Shown: positions 36,629-46,063 of the stretch, piece by piece
Numbering within the stretch: position 1 is the stretch's first letter
Layout: the number at the start of each line of letters is the position of its first letter
Assembly (NCBI RefSeq): GCF_001904725.1
Contig: NZ_MRCE01000009.1
Location: 78,838 to 142,837 of the forward strand
DNA: 64,000 nucleotides
Origin: Phormidium ambiguum IAM M-71
GTDB lineage: Bacteria; Cyanobacteriota; Cyanobacteriia; Cyanobacteriales; Aerosakkonemataceae
Reading direction: 5' to 3'
Position numbers and translations under genes: made by a program
Notes under the pieces: generated by a model
Database searches by the model: none
What the model saw: the letters and a program-made list of their open reading frames with translations, nothing else
Told to the model about the DNA's origin: nothing

Positions 36629-37438
36629 ATGACTGAATTCAACTCTCTCACAACTCACTTTGCTGAATCCAATACTGCTAAAAGTATGCTGGAAAAATTA
36701 CCCCCACCCGCCAGAGAATGGGCTGAAAGTCTACCTTGGGAACAACGTCGCTATGTATTGTCTTTATGTCACTTACTATGTGCAGCTTCCCCAGAAGTAC
36801 AGGCTGATTTTTTAGATGATTACACAGCCGATGGATTAGTTGCACGAATGTTAGAAGATCGAGACGCGCAGCAACAATTACAAAACTATTTACAGAGATT
36901 TTACATTAATACAAAAATTGATCAAGCACTTTTAAAAAGCTATGTTCGGCAATCTTTTATTCATGCTTCTCAAGATTTACGCCGCAAACCTGATTTATAT
37001 TTAGAATCAGCTTTACGTTTAGTTTTAAGTAATAAAGAGCGCAATAGCGTTTTTAACTATATCTTAGGATTTGAATTGTTTAAAATGATTTTTCAAATGA
37101 GTTGGGCGCAACATGAACGATTAACAGCTTTACAAAAATCTCCCGGCAATTTTGTTAAATATATTATCAAACCAATTCAAAAATCTCATAGGTTGAATGG
37201 AATCATTGTTCCCAAACATGAAAAAGTTTTCTTTGAAAAACACGATTATTTTGTTCAATCACCAAATATCTCCGAAAAGCGACTAATTGATTTAGTTATG
37301 TTTACTTTCTCTAATGACGCTGTTAGCGAATTTGGATTTTCCATCATTCGCCATCCTCATTCTTTAATGTTTGATTACGAATACATTTTTCAATTAGAAA
37401 AAGATGGCATTTTTACTCAAGGATTTGGCAGCGAGTAG
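36629..37438 (+). CDS. Conserved cyanobacterial protein of unknown function
   Basis: A 269-residue soluble, mainly helical protein. Its N-terminal part, KLPPPAREWAESLPWEQRRYVLSL in two blocks (about 23-47), continues with HLLCAASPEVQADFLDDYTADGL. I have the impression that this block is widely conserved in filamentous cyanobacteria under the uninformative label of a cobyrinic-acid-synthase-like protein. I see no cobyrinate synthase motif. The C-terminal half (about 130-269) has no recognisable motif. There is no signal peptide or membrane helix. It stands alone. Confidence 0.65.
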   Translation: MTEFNSLTTHFAESNTAKSMLEKLPPPAREWAESLPWEQRRYVLSLCHLLCAASPEVQADFLDDYTADGLVARMLEDRDAQQQLQNYLQRFYINTKIDQALLKSYVRQSFIHASQDLRRKPDLYLESALRLVLSNKERNSVFNYILGFELFKMIFQMSWAQHERLTALQKSPGNFVKYIIKPIQKSHRLNGIIVPKHEKVFFEKHDYFVQSPNISEKRLIDLVMFTFSNDAVSEFGFSIIRHPHSLMFDYEYIFQLEKDGIFTQGFGSE

Positions 37439-37561
37439 GGGCACAGTGCAAAGTTTGCTTTTAAGGTAGGGGCGATCGCATAGCTTGTCCCCAAAAAGAA
37501 TTATTCCTATTTTATAACCCAGTAAATCCCAACATTAAACCCAGGCGATTGAGATCTGGCA

Positions 37562-38635
37562 TCATCTATTGAGAATTCCTTTAAACCATTTTTCCACGCG
37601 ATTGCCCATTGCCTCTAAAGAATATGTTGCTTCTGCTTGTTCCCTGCAAGCATAGCGATCGATTTCCTTTAACCGACCAATCGCATCCACCAAACCTTGC
37701 ACGCTATCCGGTTCTACCAAAAATCCAGTTTTGCCCTCTCGGACAATTTCTGTCAAACCACCCCGCCGATAAGCAATTAAAGGCACTCCACAGGCTAAAG
37801 CTTCTATTGCAACATTACCAAAAGCTTCTATCCAACGGGGAGTTACTAACAAAGCTAGACATTTACCTAATTCTTGTTGTAACTCAACTGTCGGTAAAAA
37901 GCCCATGTATTCGATCGACGTATCTGGGTAGTCTTGAAAAATCTTCTGCCAGTAACTTTCATCCTGTTTCATCCCAAAAATTTTCAGAGGAATACCCGTG
38001 ATTTTTGCTGCCGCTACAGCATCTTCTAATCCTTTTTCCGGTGCGATTCTACCTACCCAAGCTAAAGTTTGACTTGGTTGATTACAAAACTGATAAATAG
38101 ATAAATCCATACCATTTAACAAACAAGTACATTGCTGTTCCAAGTGAAAAGTCGCTGCTTGTATTTGAGTATGAAAGCTAATCGTACCTGGAAATTTAGT
38201 TGCTACCTGTTCAATAATCCGATCCATTGCATCTGTCAAAGAACCCATACTGATCAGATGAGCAATTGGAGTATGAAAAAATGGTGTCAAATAAAAAGGA
38301 AGCCAATCGTAAGCAAAATTAACAATTAAATCATATTCAGCTTGTACTTGTCTGGCATATTCCCACATATTTGCCAAAACAGAATTTTTTGGCATAGTAA
38401 TTGGGCTGGTACGGGTTTGTGTTTGTCCAGGTATCTGTAATTCCCCAGGAATTTCTTTCACACTAAATGGCTGCATGACAGACCCCTGTGGTGCGATAAC
38501 TTCCACTTTGTATCCTCGTCGCGTCATCTCTTTGGTAATGTTAAATAGTGTCAGTTCCACACCACCTCCAAGACCTGTACCTAACGCACCAACAGGAGTG
38601 GAAATAAACAATAATTTATATGCTGATATTTGCAT
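37562..38635 (-). CDS. GT4 family glycosyltransferase
   Basis: A 357-residue GT-B transferase. The N-terminal domain has the glycine-rich loop GALGTGLGGGVELTLFNI (about 17-34), and the donor domain begins LAWVGRIAPEKGLEDAV (about 190). RWIEAFGNVAIEALACGVPLIAY supplies the E-x7-E region. It resembles the transferase at 27135. It lies 4 bp downstream of the FkbM methyltransferase gene, so the pair is an operon, and together they probably build or methylate a cell-surface glycan. Sugar specificity cannot be read. Confidence 0.87.
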   Translation of the reverse strand: MQISAYKLLFISTPVGALGTGLGGGVELTLFNITKEMTRRGYKVEVIAPQGSVMQPFSVKEIPGELQIPGQTQTRTSPITMPKNSVLANMWEYARQVQAEYDLIVNFAYDWLPFYLTPFFHTPIAHLISMGSLTDAMDRIIEQVATKFPGTISFHTQIQAATFHLEQQCTCLLNGMDLSIYQFCNQPSQTLAWVGRIAPEKGLEDAVAAAKITGIPLKIFGMKQDESYWQKIFQDYPDTSIEYMGFLPTVELQQELGKCLALLVTPRWIEAFGNVAIEALACGVPLIAYRRGGLTEIVREGKTGFLVEPDSVQGLVDAIGRLKEIDRYACREQAEATYSLEAMGNRVEKWFKGILNR

Positions 38636-38639
38636 AATT

Positions 38640-39557
38640 TTATTTCCACCAGTCTTCCTGAATTTTTCTTAGTTCTACTTTACTATTAATGTATAAATCT
38701 GCTGAATCAACAATCCTCTCCTGAAGATCCAAGGGTTGATCTAGAATTTTCAAAATACTCATTTTCATAGTTTCATCAAGAGTCGAACCCCTAACTATGT
38801 TAGCAGCAAATTCTAAATTACTATGAACTAGACAAAATATCACTGCTCTCATGATATCGGCTGTGGTATTTAAAAAATTAGTATTCTTCACATAAGCCAC
38901 ATCCAATTCAACAATTTCTCCTCCTAAATTAGGGTTATATTGGCAATAAATTAATTTGAACCCTAGCTGAGTTAGTAAGCTATGAATATCAAAAAATAAG
39001 CCAGTTCCAAGATATATTTCTTGCAAGTGTGTTTCTAAAAATATTCCCAATACATTATTAGTTAATGCTGATTTTCCTCCTTTGAGTACATCATATTCGG
39101 CTCCTTGAATATCAAGTTTCAAGTAATGAGGTTTAGCAACTTCAAATTTGTCGATAAATTGATCAAGTGATATAGTGTCGATCGATCTAGTATCAACAAC
39201 TTCCAACAAATCCGATATTAAATAATTATTCAATACCTTTGTATTAGGAGGGTAAAGAGAGGAGCAACCAGGATGTTTAGTAATATACAGTGTTCTAGTT
39301 CCTTCAGATTCAGCCAAAGCAACCGGAAATGTTTGTCTGATTCCAGACATATTATTTTCATTCAGTTTAGATGCTTCTGCTTCGTCTGGCTCAAATCCAA
39401 TGACGCTAAAATTTGGATACTTCAATAATTCTGTATAGAGATAATGAATTCCATATCTAGCACCAACATCATACATAACTATTGATGTATCGGGATACTC
39501 TTTATTTACAAAAGATAAAATTTTTTCAATTTTTTCTTGAATTAGGTTACTATTCAT
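38640..39557 (-). CDS. FkbM family methyltransferase
   Basis: SAM-dependent methyltransferase of the FkbM type, a family that often O-methylates sugars of surface polysaccharides. ATG 39557 is chosen over a TTG 39 bp upstream; the resulting protein has 305 residues. Motifs include MYDVGARYGIHYL (SAM motif I), VIGFEPDEAEA (acidic loop), SIDTISLDQFI, and YLKLDIQGAEYDVLKGG, which is the family hallmark. A C-terminal extension of about 80 residues is less typical. It is the first gene of a two-gene unit with the GT4 transferase. Confidence 0.87.
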   Translation of the reverse strand: MNSNLIQEKIEKILSFVNKEYPDTSIVMYDVGARYGIHYLYTELLKYPNFSVIGFEPDEAEASKLNENNMSGIRQTFPVALAESEGTRTLYITKHPGCSSLYPPNTKVLNNYLISDLLEVVDTRSIDTISLDQFIDKFEVAKPHYLKLDIQGAEYDVLKGGKSALTNNVLGIFLETHLQEIYLGTGLFFDIHSLLTQLGFKLIYCQYNPNLGGEIVELDVAYVKNTNFLNTTADIMRAVIFCLVHSNLEFAANIVRGSTLDETMKMSILKILDQPLDLQERIVDSADLYINSKVELRKIQEDWWK

Positions 39558-39836
39558 AATTGAAACGCTCAATAAGTTAATGCGACGAGAATCCAAAAAA
39601 TCAAACCTTGAGTAATGCTTTATTTGGCAATCAATATATGATTAACCATAGTAAATTTACTTATATTATTGTTTGATTTAACTTTTGTTAAGTATACATC
39701 ATCAACAAGAATTGTCAAATATAATTTATTTATTGTTAAGCAGAAAAGTTGATAGTTAATTTTGTTTATGATAAATAATTTTTATAATTTTAAAAAGTTT
39801 TTCCTTAATTATATAACCTTTTTTATCCAAGTAGTA

Positions 39837-41111
39837 GTGGTCAAAAAGAAAATTTTTGTTTTAGGAATTCTCCTCAGCTTGTGTCTAGTATTTTTATCCA
39901 GTTGTCAAAATTCCAGCAATATCAATAAAGAAAATGATATAGTTCATTTGACACTATGGCAAGGTATTAATCCTCCTGCTAATCGGTATGTGTTTGAAAA
40001 ATTGGTAGATAAATTCAACAAAACGCATCCTGATATTCAAGTTGAATCTATATTTGCTGGTGCAGTCGAACAGCAATTGCCAAAAGTTTTAACAGCAGTT
40101 GTTGGTAATGCTCCGCCAGATATTCTGACTTTTTATCCACAAGTTACAGGTCAGTTAGTAGAAATGGGAGCGATTCGATCGCTAGATGATTGGCTAGATA
40201 AATTACCCATTAAGTCAGAAATTTTTCCAAGCTTACTGGAAGAATTGCGGCTAGACGGACATCTTTGGTCAGTGCCATACTATAGCGGTAATATTGGGAT
40301 TTTTTACCGACCAAAACTGTTTGCCGCAGCTGGAATTACCGAAACACCTAAAACTTGGGAAGAGTTGCGAGAAGTTGCCAAAAAATTAACTGTCGATCGC
40401 AATGGTGACAAGCGCCCGGAACAGTATGGAATGTTATTACCATTAGGTAAGGGAGAATGGACAGTGTTTACTTGGTTTCCTTTTTTGCTGAGTGCCAAAG
40501 GAGAAATAGTAGAAAATAATCGTCCTGATTTGACTAATCCAGGAGCGATCGCTGCCTTAGAATTTTGGCAAGATTTACTCAAAGATGGATCGGCGACACT
40601 TTCTCTTCCAGAACGTGGTTATGAAGAAGATAATTTTATTAACGGGCGTGTAGCAATGCAGTTAACAGGGCCTTGGACATATATCATGAAAAGTAAAGTT
40701 GATTATGATGTATTTCCCATCCCTGCTAATAAAACAAGAGCTACAGTCGCAGGCACCGGAAACTTATTTCTCATGAAAACCACGCCCGAAAGAGAGCAAG
40801 CGGCGCTGAAGTTTTTAGAGTATATTTTAAGTGAACAATTTCAAACTGAATTTAGTATCGGAACAGGTTTTTTGCCAGTTAATATGAAATCTGCCCAAAG
40901 TGAAGCTTATCAGAAATTTATCGCCCAAAAACCTGTGTTAAAAGTGTTTTTAGAACAAATGAAATGGACGGGAAAGCGACCAATTATTGCTGGATATAGC
41001 CGTCTCTCAGACAGTCTTGGTCGAGCTATTGAAGCAGCATTGTTAGGTGCGTCTCCCAAAAAAGCCTTACAAAAAGCCCAAGAGCGGATAGAAGTAATTT
41101 GGGATAATTAG
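39837..41111 (+). CDS. ABC sugar-type substrate-binding lipoprotein (family 1)
   Basis: Periplasmic binding lipoprotein of the MalE/UgpB group. GTG 39837 is preferred because it gives a 22-residue signal peptide with the lipobox LSSC (C23); the frame is open further upstream to 39762, but that would make an overlong signal. The mature part has VHLTLWQGINPPANRYVFEKL, GNAPPDILTFYPQVTGQLVE and FINGRVAMQLTGPWTY, all typical. No permease or ATPase genes are near, so it is an orphan component. Substrates of relatives are sugars, polyols or glycerol phosphate. Confidence 0.87.
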   Translation: MVKKKIFVLGILLSLCLVFLSSCQNSSNINKENDIVHLTLWQGINPPANRYVFEKLVDKFNKTHPDIQVESIFAGAVEQQLPKVLTAVVGNAPPDILTFYPQVTGQLVEMGAIRSLDDWLDKLPIKSEIFPSLLEELRLDGHLWSVPYYSGNIGIFYRPKLFAAAGITETPKTWEELREVAKKLTVDRNGDKRPEQYGMLLPLGKGEWTVFTWFPFLLSAKGEIVENNRPDLTNPGAIAALEFWQDLLKDGSATLSLPERGYEEDNFINGRVAMQLTGPWTYIMKSKVDYDVFPIPANKTRATVAGTGNLFLMKTTPEREQAALKFLEYILSEQFQTEFSIGTGFLPVNMKSAQSEAYQKFIAQKPVLKVFLEQMKWTGKRPIIAGYSRLSDSLGRAIEAALLGASPKKALQKAQERIEVIWDN

Positions 41112-41279
41112 CCAAAGAAAATATCTATATGTGTCAGCGAATTATCAAATATGCACTGAGACGAACTAATCGTAATTACCTCAAGGGGAGACAACAAACT
41201 GTAAAACCCCTACTGCACCAGGTTTTCACTAATTATTAATAGCCTCTTAGTGATAAAATCTGTGAAAATAAAGACTTTT

Positions 41280-42056
41280 ATGACAAACATTAATACTATT
41301 TCAAACATGGAACCTTCTCCAGTTCTGTGGCAACCCAAAAAAATACACAGGGACTTACACATCCACGCATCTGTACTACCAACTTCCTTAATTTGGCATC
41401 AGACAAACTTTACCGGGATTTTGTTTGGTTGTTTTGAGTCTGATGAAGAAGTTCAAGAACATCCAGTAACAATGTTGACTCGATTCGAGCCTGGTGGTTT
41501 TTTCCCGTTGCATGGTCATCCTGGTGGAGAGGAAATTTTGGTACTTGAAGGAAACTTCCAAGACGAAACAGGTGTGCATCCACCAGGAACTTATATGCTG
41601 AATCCTGAAGGCTTTAACCACCACCCCTTCAGTAATGAAGGATGTCTAACTTTTGTTAAATTACGCCAACACGGTGGCAAGACTCGTCAGCAAGTAAGAA
41701 CGAATATTTTCGAGTTGCCTTGGCAAACTGGAACTGTGGCAGAAATTGAGGTTCAACCCATCTACGAGCAAGTGGGATACCCAGAAAAAGTCTGGATTGA
41801 ACGGTGGCAGCCTGGTACTAAGTTATCTGAAGTCGTTGAGACTGAGCTTAAAGAAATCTTTGTTATCCAAGGAACTTGGAGTGATGACTTTGGGGATTAC
41901 CCAACTTACAGTTGGCTACGGTATGCACCGAATTGCCCTTATAGCCCAGCTTCAAAAGATGGTTGTCTTATTTACGTTAAGACATATCCTGCCGATAATA
42001 CAACGAGGTTTATTGTTGGGGAAGATTTTCGACATCCTGGGGAAACAGATGTATAG
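41280..42056 (+). CDS. Double-cupin protein (ChrR-like)
   Basis: A 258-residue protein from ATG 41280 (the frame begins at GTG 41250) with two cupin domains. The first (about 60-130) has the metal-binding pattern FFPLHGHPGGEEILVLEG and then HHPFSNEGC, as in the ChrR C-terminal cupin. The second (about 170-245) keeps the outline EKVWIERWQPG and LKEIFVIQG, but replaces the HxH pair, so it probably binds no metal. There is no zinc-binding anti-sigma domain in front, and no sigma factor adjacent. A role in sensing or metabolism of an oxidised small molecule is conceivable but unproven. Confidence 0.78.
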   Translation: MTNINTISNMEPSPVLWQPKKIHRDLHIHASVLPTSLIWHQTNFTGILFGCFESDEEVQEHPVTMLTRFEPGGFFPLHGHPGGEEILVLEGNFQDETGVHPPGTYMLNPEGFNHHPFSNEGCLTFVKLRQHGGKTRQQVRTNIFELPWQTGTVAEIEVQPIYEQVGYPEKVWIERWQPGTKLSEVVETELKEIFVIQGTWSDDFGDYPTYSWLRYAPNCPYSPASKDGCLIYVKTYPADNTTRFIVGEDFRHPGETDV

Positions 42057-42072
42057 AAAGCATGGTTTTTTA

Positions 42073-43176
42073 CTATAACCATTCTTCCTGAATTTTTACT
42101 CCTCGACTTGCCATTGTTTGTTCAAACAAATCGGTAGGAAGTGCTTGTTCTACAGCCCAAACTCCGGGTTTTTTCAGCTTACCTTCTAAGATTAATTCGG
42201 CTATACTACCTGTTCCATAACCTGCGGATATTGAGGTATTTTCATGGACTAAAGTAGAGCAATAGTTGACCGTTTTCCCGTCTTTTTCTCCCGTTACTAG
42301 GGAACGAATTGCTACGCCAATACCGCTAAAGCGATCGCTAACATTAGTCATCTTAAAACTAACATTAGCTAAAAACTCAATTACGTTGCGATTTTGAATC
42401 CAACTATTCGGCCAAGTTTTCGCTACCCACCAAGTTAGATAATTGTAAAAATCGGGTATAGAACCGAATTTTGTAATTACAGTTTGGACAGGGAAAGTAT
42501 CAGGAAGGGTAAAGGTTTCTGGCATATCATACCAGTAAACTCCTGTGCGTCCGTAGGGTGCGGGGAATTCGATCGTTTCTCGATCGCTATAAGGTTTTAA
42601 CTCTTGCCATTTCCCATCAATCCAAGCGACAAACGGATTTTGCAAACCTAAAAAGGTGGTTCGCATTACGGTAATTCCTGCGCCACCAGATCCAGCGACA
42701 ACGTAACTTAAATGAATTTTTTCTGCTTTGTCTAATTTTTCTACACCTTGGCGCACCATGCTATTAGAAATACCCGGAAAAATTCCGGTGTTTACAATAG
42801 CGGTAATTCCTGCTGCTTCTGCTGCTGTTTTGTATTCTAATGCTTTGCTAGTGAACGATCGATGATCGCTGACATCCAAATAATCAGCACCTTCTTCAAT
42901 ACAAGTTTTTAAAACATTAGCATCTCGGTAATGAAAAGGGCCTGCACAATGTATAACTATTTTGTTAGATTTAATTGCTTCTCTTAATTTTTCTGTCTCT
43001 GCTAAATCTAAAGCCAAAAATTTGACTTTAGTTCCCAATTTTTGGGCTACTTTATTTCCAGTTACAACATCTCTACCAGTAATAGTAATATCTGCTTTGG
43101 TGTGGTTGACTAAATCCGCCGCCACACTACTGCCAATTCTCCCGCTTCCTCCAATAATTAAAATTTTTTCATTCAT
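42073..43176 (-). CDS. Saccharopine-dehydrogenase-like NAD(P)-binding protein
   Basis: A 367-residue oxidoreductase with an N-terminal Rossmann fold (LIIGGSGRIGSSVAADL, about 6-22; TGRD as the adenine-binding turn, about 33-36). The core of the saccharopine dehydrogenase group is CAGPFHYRDANVLKTCIEEGADYLDVSD (about 77-104, in two blocks). The C-terminal half has no more specific signature. True lysine-pathway enzymes are unlikely in this context. It is followed downstream only by the convergent cupin gene and lies 82 bp after the CrtO gene's end, so it could be read with the carotenoid gene. Substrate unknown. Confidence 0.82.
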   Translation of the reverse strand: MNEKILIIGGSGRIGSSVAADLVNHTKADITITGRDVVTGNKVAQKLGTKVKFLALDLAETEKLREAIKSNKIVIHCAGPFHYRDANVLKTCIEEGADYLDVSDHRSFTSKALEYKTAAEAAGITAIVNTGIFPGISNSMVRQGVEKLDKAEKIHLSYVVAGSGGAGITVMRTTFLGLQNPFVAWIDGKWQELKPYSDRETIEFPAPYGRTGVYWYDMPETFTLPDTFPVQTVITKFGSIPDFYNYLTWWVAKTWPNSWIQNRNVIEFLANVSFKMTNVSDRFSGIGVAIRSLVTGEKDGKTVNYCSTLVHENTSISAGYGTGSIAELILEGKLKKPGVWAVEQALPTDLFEQTMASRGVKIQEEWL

Positions 43177-43257
43177 GTCAAAATACTCTTTTGTTAACTG
43201 CGATTAAGAACTTTGTAGGAGTTCTAAATTTAGATTTTATTCAGAACTCCTGCAAAA

Positions 43258-44952
43258 TTAAAAGGTTTTGAAAATTGATTTTGCGGTTGATTTCAGTGAA
43301 TTTGCTGCATCAGTTAAAGTTTGGGCAAATGGTTGTTGAGAATGCAGGAAAACGCGAGCGCAATTTCTTCCTGGCATTCCTGAAATTGAACCACCGGGAT
43401 GAGTCCCCGCACCGCTCAAAAATAGTCCTTCAATTGGTGTTTTGTAGTTAGCTATTTCTGGTAAAGGACGGAAAAACACCATTTGATCTAGCGTCATATC
43501 AATGTGGTAATAATTACCTTTATATGCTCCTAAACGTTCGCCTAATTCTGCGGGACTTTCTACGCGACGAGCGAAAGTTGCTGTCTTTACATTAGGGGCG
43601 TATTCTGCTAGTTTATCGATGACGCGATCGGCAACTTTGTTTTTCAATTCATCCGTCCAACCAGTACCATTTAAACCAGTTCCTTCCGCCCCAAAAACAT
43701 TATAGGGCGCAAAGAATTCAATCCAAACAGTATGTTTTCCATCGGGTGCCATCGAAGGGTCTAACATTGTTGGTTGTACCACATACATCGAAGGATTTTC
43801 TAAAGGAATTTTACCAACAGAAGGATCGCTGTGAGCAATTTCTACCTGTCTTACTGTATCAGCAATTAACACTGAACCGATTAAATATTCATCTCTGTGA
43901 TTATGATGCACAAAGCGTAAAGGTTCATCCATTGCCAAGTCAATTTTCAGGATAGTTTCATTGTTATTCACAATGCGACGTTCTAAGCGTTCCCGCAAAT
44001 CTGGATCGGCAGCATCTACATCGCTTTCATCCATTAATTGCAAGAATACTCGTCTGGCATCAATATTAGAAATTACCCCGCGATTAGCGCGATATTCTGT
44101 ACCTCCAGCGACTCGCACGCCGACAGCTTGACCATTATCAATTAAGATTCTTTCTACTTTTTGATCGGTGAGAATTTTGCCACCCAAACTAGTAACTAAA
44201 TTCACCAAAGCTTTAACTAAAGCACCTGTACCACCTTTTGGTCTAGCCATACCCGGATTATGACGCATTGCCATCATAATTGCGCCAATACCGAGAGTTT
44301 TTTGCGAAGGCGGGGCACCCAATTCTGATGCTAATCTTGCTAAAGGTGCTTTAATAAATTCTTCGTCATACCATTCATTGAGTAGATCCTCAGCGCTGGT
44401 TAGCATGGTACGCACAAAATCAAGGGTTTTGTTAGTAGAACCAATGACTGAAATTAAATCTTTAATCTTTTTAAAATCGTAATTACCCAAAATGTCAACC
44501 ACTGATTTTGGTGGGGCATTAAACATGGGAATCATTGCCCCGATCGCGCGTTGCCAAAAGTCAGTAAATTCAGCATATTTTTTAGCATCTCGTTGATTAA
44601 ATTTGGCAATTTCGGCACAAGTTTTTTCTACAGAACGATGTGCTAAAAAGTATTTTCCATCGGGATGGGGACAAAATACAACTGGGTCGCAAAATAGATA
44701 TTCTAAACCGTATTTTTCCAGTTCTAATTCTTGAACTACAGGCCCTAAATGAATAAACTCGTGGTCAATGGCACAGAGGTTAAATTTAAACCCTGGTGCT
44801 TTGTCTGGGATGACTTCTTCTGTCGTTGCTGCACCTCCAGGGACCGATCGCTTTTCCAGTAATAAAACGCTATATCCTGCTTTTAAAAGGTATGCAGCAC
44901 AAACTAATCCATTGTGACCTGCACCAATAATTACCACATCATAACTTTCCAT
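43258..44952 (-). CDS. crtO: Beta-carotene ketolase, CrtO type
   Basis: FAD-dependent enzyme of the phytoene-desaturase superfamily that adds keto groups to beta-carotene to give echinenone or canthaxanthin. The 564-residue protein starts with the dinucleotide motif VVIIGAGHNGLVCAAYLL. It contains EKRSVPGGAATTEE (about 33-46), RPKGGTGALVKALVN, and the C-terminal GLFLSGAGTHPGGSISGMPGRN. These match cyanobacterial CrtO proteins rather than CrtI or CrtP. Echinenone is also the ligand for orange carotenoid proteins. The gene follows a hairpin terminator and likely has its own promoter. Confidence 0.9.
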   Translation of the reverse strand: MESYDVVIIGAGHNGLVCAAYLLKAGYSVLLLEKRSVPGGAATTEEVIPDKAPGFKFNLCAIDHEFIHLGPVVQELELEKYGLEYLFCDPVVFCPHPDGKYFLAHRSVEKTCAEIAKFNQRDAKKYAEFTDFWQRAIGAMIPMFNAPPKSVVDILGNYDFKKIKDLISVIGSTNKTLDFVRTMLTSAEDLLNEWYDEEFIKAPLARLASELGAPPSQKTLGIGAIMMAMRHNPGMARPKGGTGALVKALVNLVTSLGGKILTDQKVERILIDNGQAVGVRVAGGTEYRANRGVISNIDARRVFLQLMDESDVDAADPDLRERLERRIVNNNETILKIDLAMDEPLRFVHHNHRDEYLIGSVLIADTVRQVEIAHSDPSVGKIPLENPSMYVVQPTMLDPSMAPDGKHTVWIEFFAPYNVFGAEGTGLNGTGWTDELKNKVADRVIDKLAEYAPNVKTATFARRVESPAELGERLGAYKGNYYHIDMTLDQMVFFRPLPEIANYKTPIEGLFLSGAGTHPGGSISGMPGRNCARVFLHSQQPFAQTLTDAANSLKSTAKSIFKTF

Positions 44953-45073
44953 CTATTCAACTCCGGGCAGTAGACATTTCCTCAATTCTAGAAACATAAA
45001 TAAATGTAAAAAATCTGTCCAATTACATAAATTTTTGGTATTGCGATCGGATCGACCAAATTAAAAACAGACA

Positions 45074-45115
45074 GAAAAGAGGAAAATATTGAAACTTCTA
45101 TTTTCCCTCTTTTTT
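45074..45115 (-). terminator. rho-independent-like terminator of the DUF1206 gene
   Basis: GAAAAGAGGAAAATA (45074-45088) and TATTTTCCCTCTTTTTT (45099-45115) pair over about 13 bp with one bulged base and a 10-nt loop. On the minus strand this follows the DUF1206 stop at 45152 and precedes a CTGTCTGTTTTTA tract. Confidence 0.55.
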
Positions 45116-45151
45116 GTCCAATTGTTAACTATTTTTCTAGTTTATGGCCCA

Positions 45152-45973
45152 TCATGTAGTGATAATTCGCCGATATCTGGATTCCACCATTGTATAAATA
45201 CCATAAGCTAATAAGCCGATCGCCACAACCCCTAAAATCCAAGGCCCATAAGGTTGACCAGCTAACGCCGCCAATGCACCACCAAAACCTCTCGCTTGAT
45301 TAGGATTAGAAAACCGCGCCGCTTGAATCAAGAAAAAGCCAATTACAACCAAAACTATAGCCCTAGCAGTGTAACCAAATCTACCAAGATTAGTTGCTAA
45401 CTTTCTCTCATGATGATCCATTTCTTGCCACTTTAAATCTTCCCGAAACTTAGCAGTAAAAGCTTTATAAAACTCATAAAATCCAAAACCAATTATTAAC
45501 GCACCCACAGTTCCTACTAACCATTGACCAAAAGGTTGCGACATTAAACGCGCCGTCCAATCTTCAGTGGAATTATTATTTGCACCTCCAGAACCCATAA
45601 TTAATCTAACAGCAGTTAATGACAAACCAGCATAAATCACCCCAGCAATAAAACTGCCAAAGCGTGTAAAATTGCCTTTATTTTCCGGGTTTAAAAATGC
45701 TTGGATAAATCGCCAAAGCATATAACCTAATAAACCAACAGCTATTAAAGCTAATAAGAACTTGCCAAAAGGTTGAGTAACAATTGTTTCCAAAGCACCT
45801 GCACTATCAGTAGTTCTGCCACCAAAACCAAAAGCAGCTTGCGCTGCTAAAATTCCCACTATTGAGTAAACGATTCCTTTGGAAACTAAACCCAATCTAG
45901 CAAGTTTTTCGACCCAAGGATCGGCTGCAAGTTGTCTAGCTTTTTGTTGTACATCGCTTGTTTGTTGTTTCAT
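45152..45973 (-). CDS. DUF1206 membrane protein
   Basis: A 273-residue membrane protein made of three related units of two helices each (about 25-90, 105-170, 195-265). Each has a K-ARLG/GRFGYTAR-like start, a GI-Y or IVLVVIG helix, and a QPFG-W/F or QPYGPW motif before the second helix. This threefold pattern defines DUF1206. Its function is unknown; relatives occur in actinobacteria and cyanobacteria. The gene is between hairpin terminators on both sides, so it is probably a single transcription unit. Confidence 0.87.
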   Translation of the reverse strand: MKQQTSDVQQKARQLAADPWVEKLARLGLVSKGIVYSIVGILAAQAAFGFGGRTTDSAGALETIVTQPFGKFLLALIAVGLLGYMLWRFIQAFLNPENKGNFTRFGSFIAGVIYAGLSLTAVRLIMGSGGANNNSTEDWTARLMSQPFGQWLVGTVGALIIGFGFYEFYKAFTAKFREDLKWQEMDHHERKLATNLGRFGYTARAIVLVVIGFFLIQAARFSNPNQARGFGGALAALAGQPYGPWILGVVAIGLLAYGIYTMVESRYRRIITT

Positions 45974-46013
45974 AGTTAAGTTGTTTTAGATAAGGGATTT
46001 AATAAATAATTAA

Positions 46014-46051
46014 GTAAAAAAAAGTCAAAAGTAAATTATTACTTTTGACTT
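46014..46051 (-). terminator. rho-independent terminator of the DUF2993 gene pair
   Basis: AAGTCAAAAGTAA (46022-46034) and TTACTTTTGACTT (46039-46051) form a perfect 13-bp stem with a 4-nt loop. Read on the minus strand, it lies 12 bp after the stop of the first DUF2993 gene and is followed by a run of eight T in AGTAAAAAAAAG. This is the clearest minus-strand intrinsic terminator in the window. Confidence 0.8.
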
Positions 46052-46063
46052 GGCATCATTAGT

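Noticed and set aside
41129..41239. 36-codon basic frame between the sugar-binding protein and cupin genes
   Set aside because: ATG start but no ribosome-binding site and no known homologue. The basic composition is suggestive, but nothing else supports translation.
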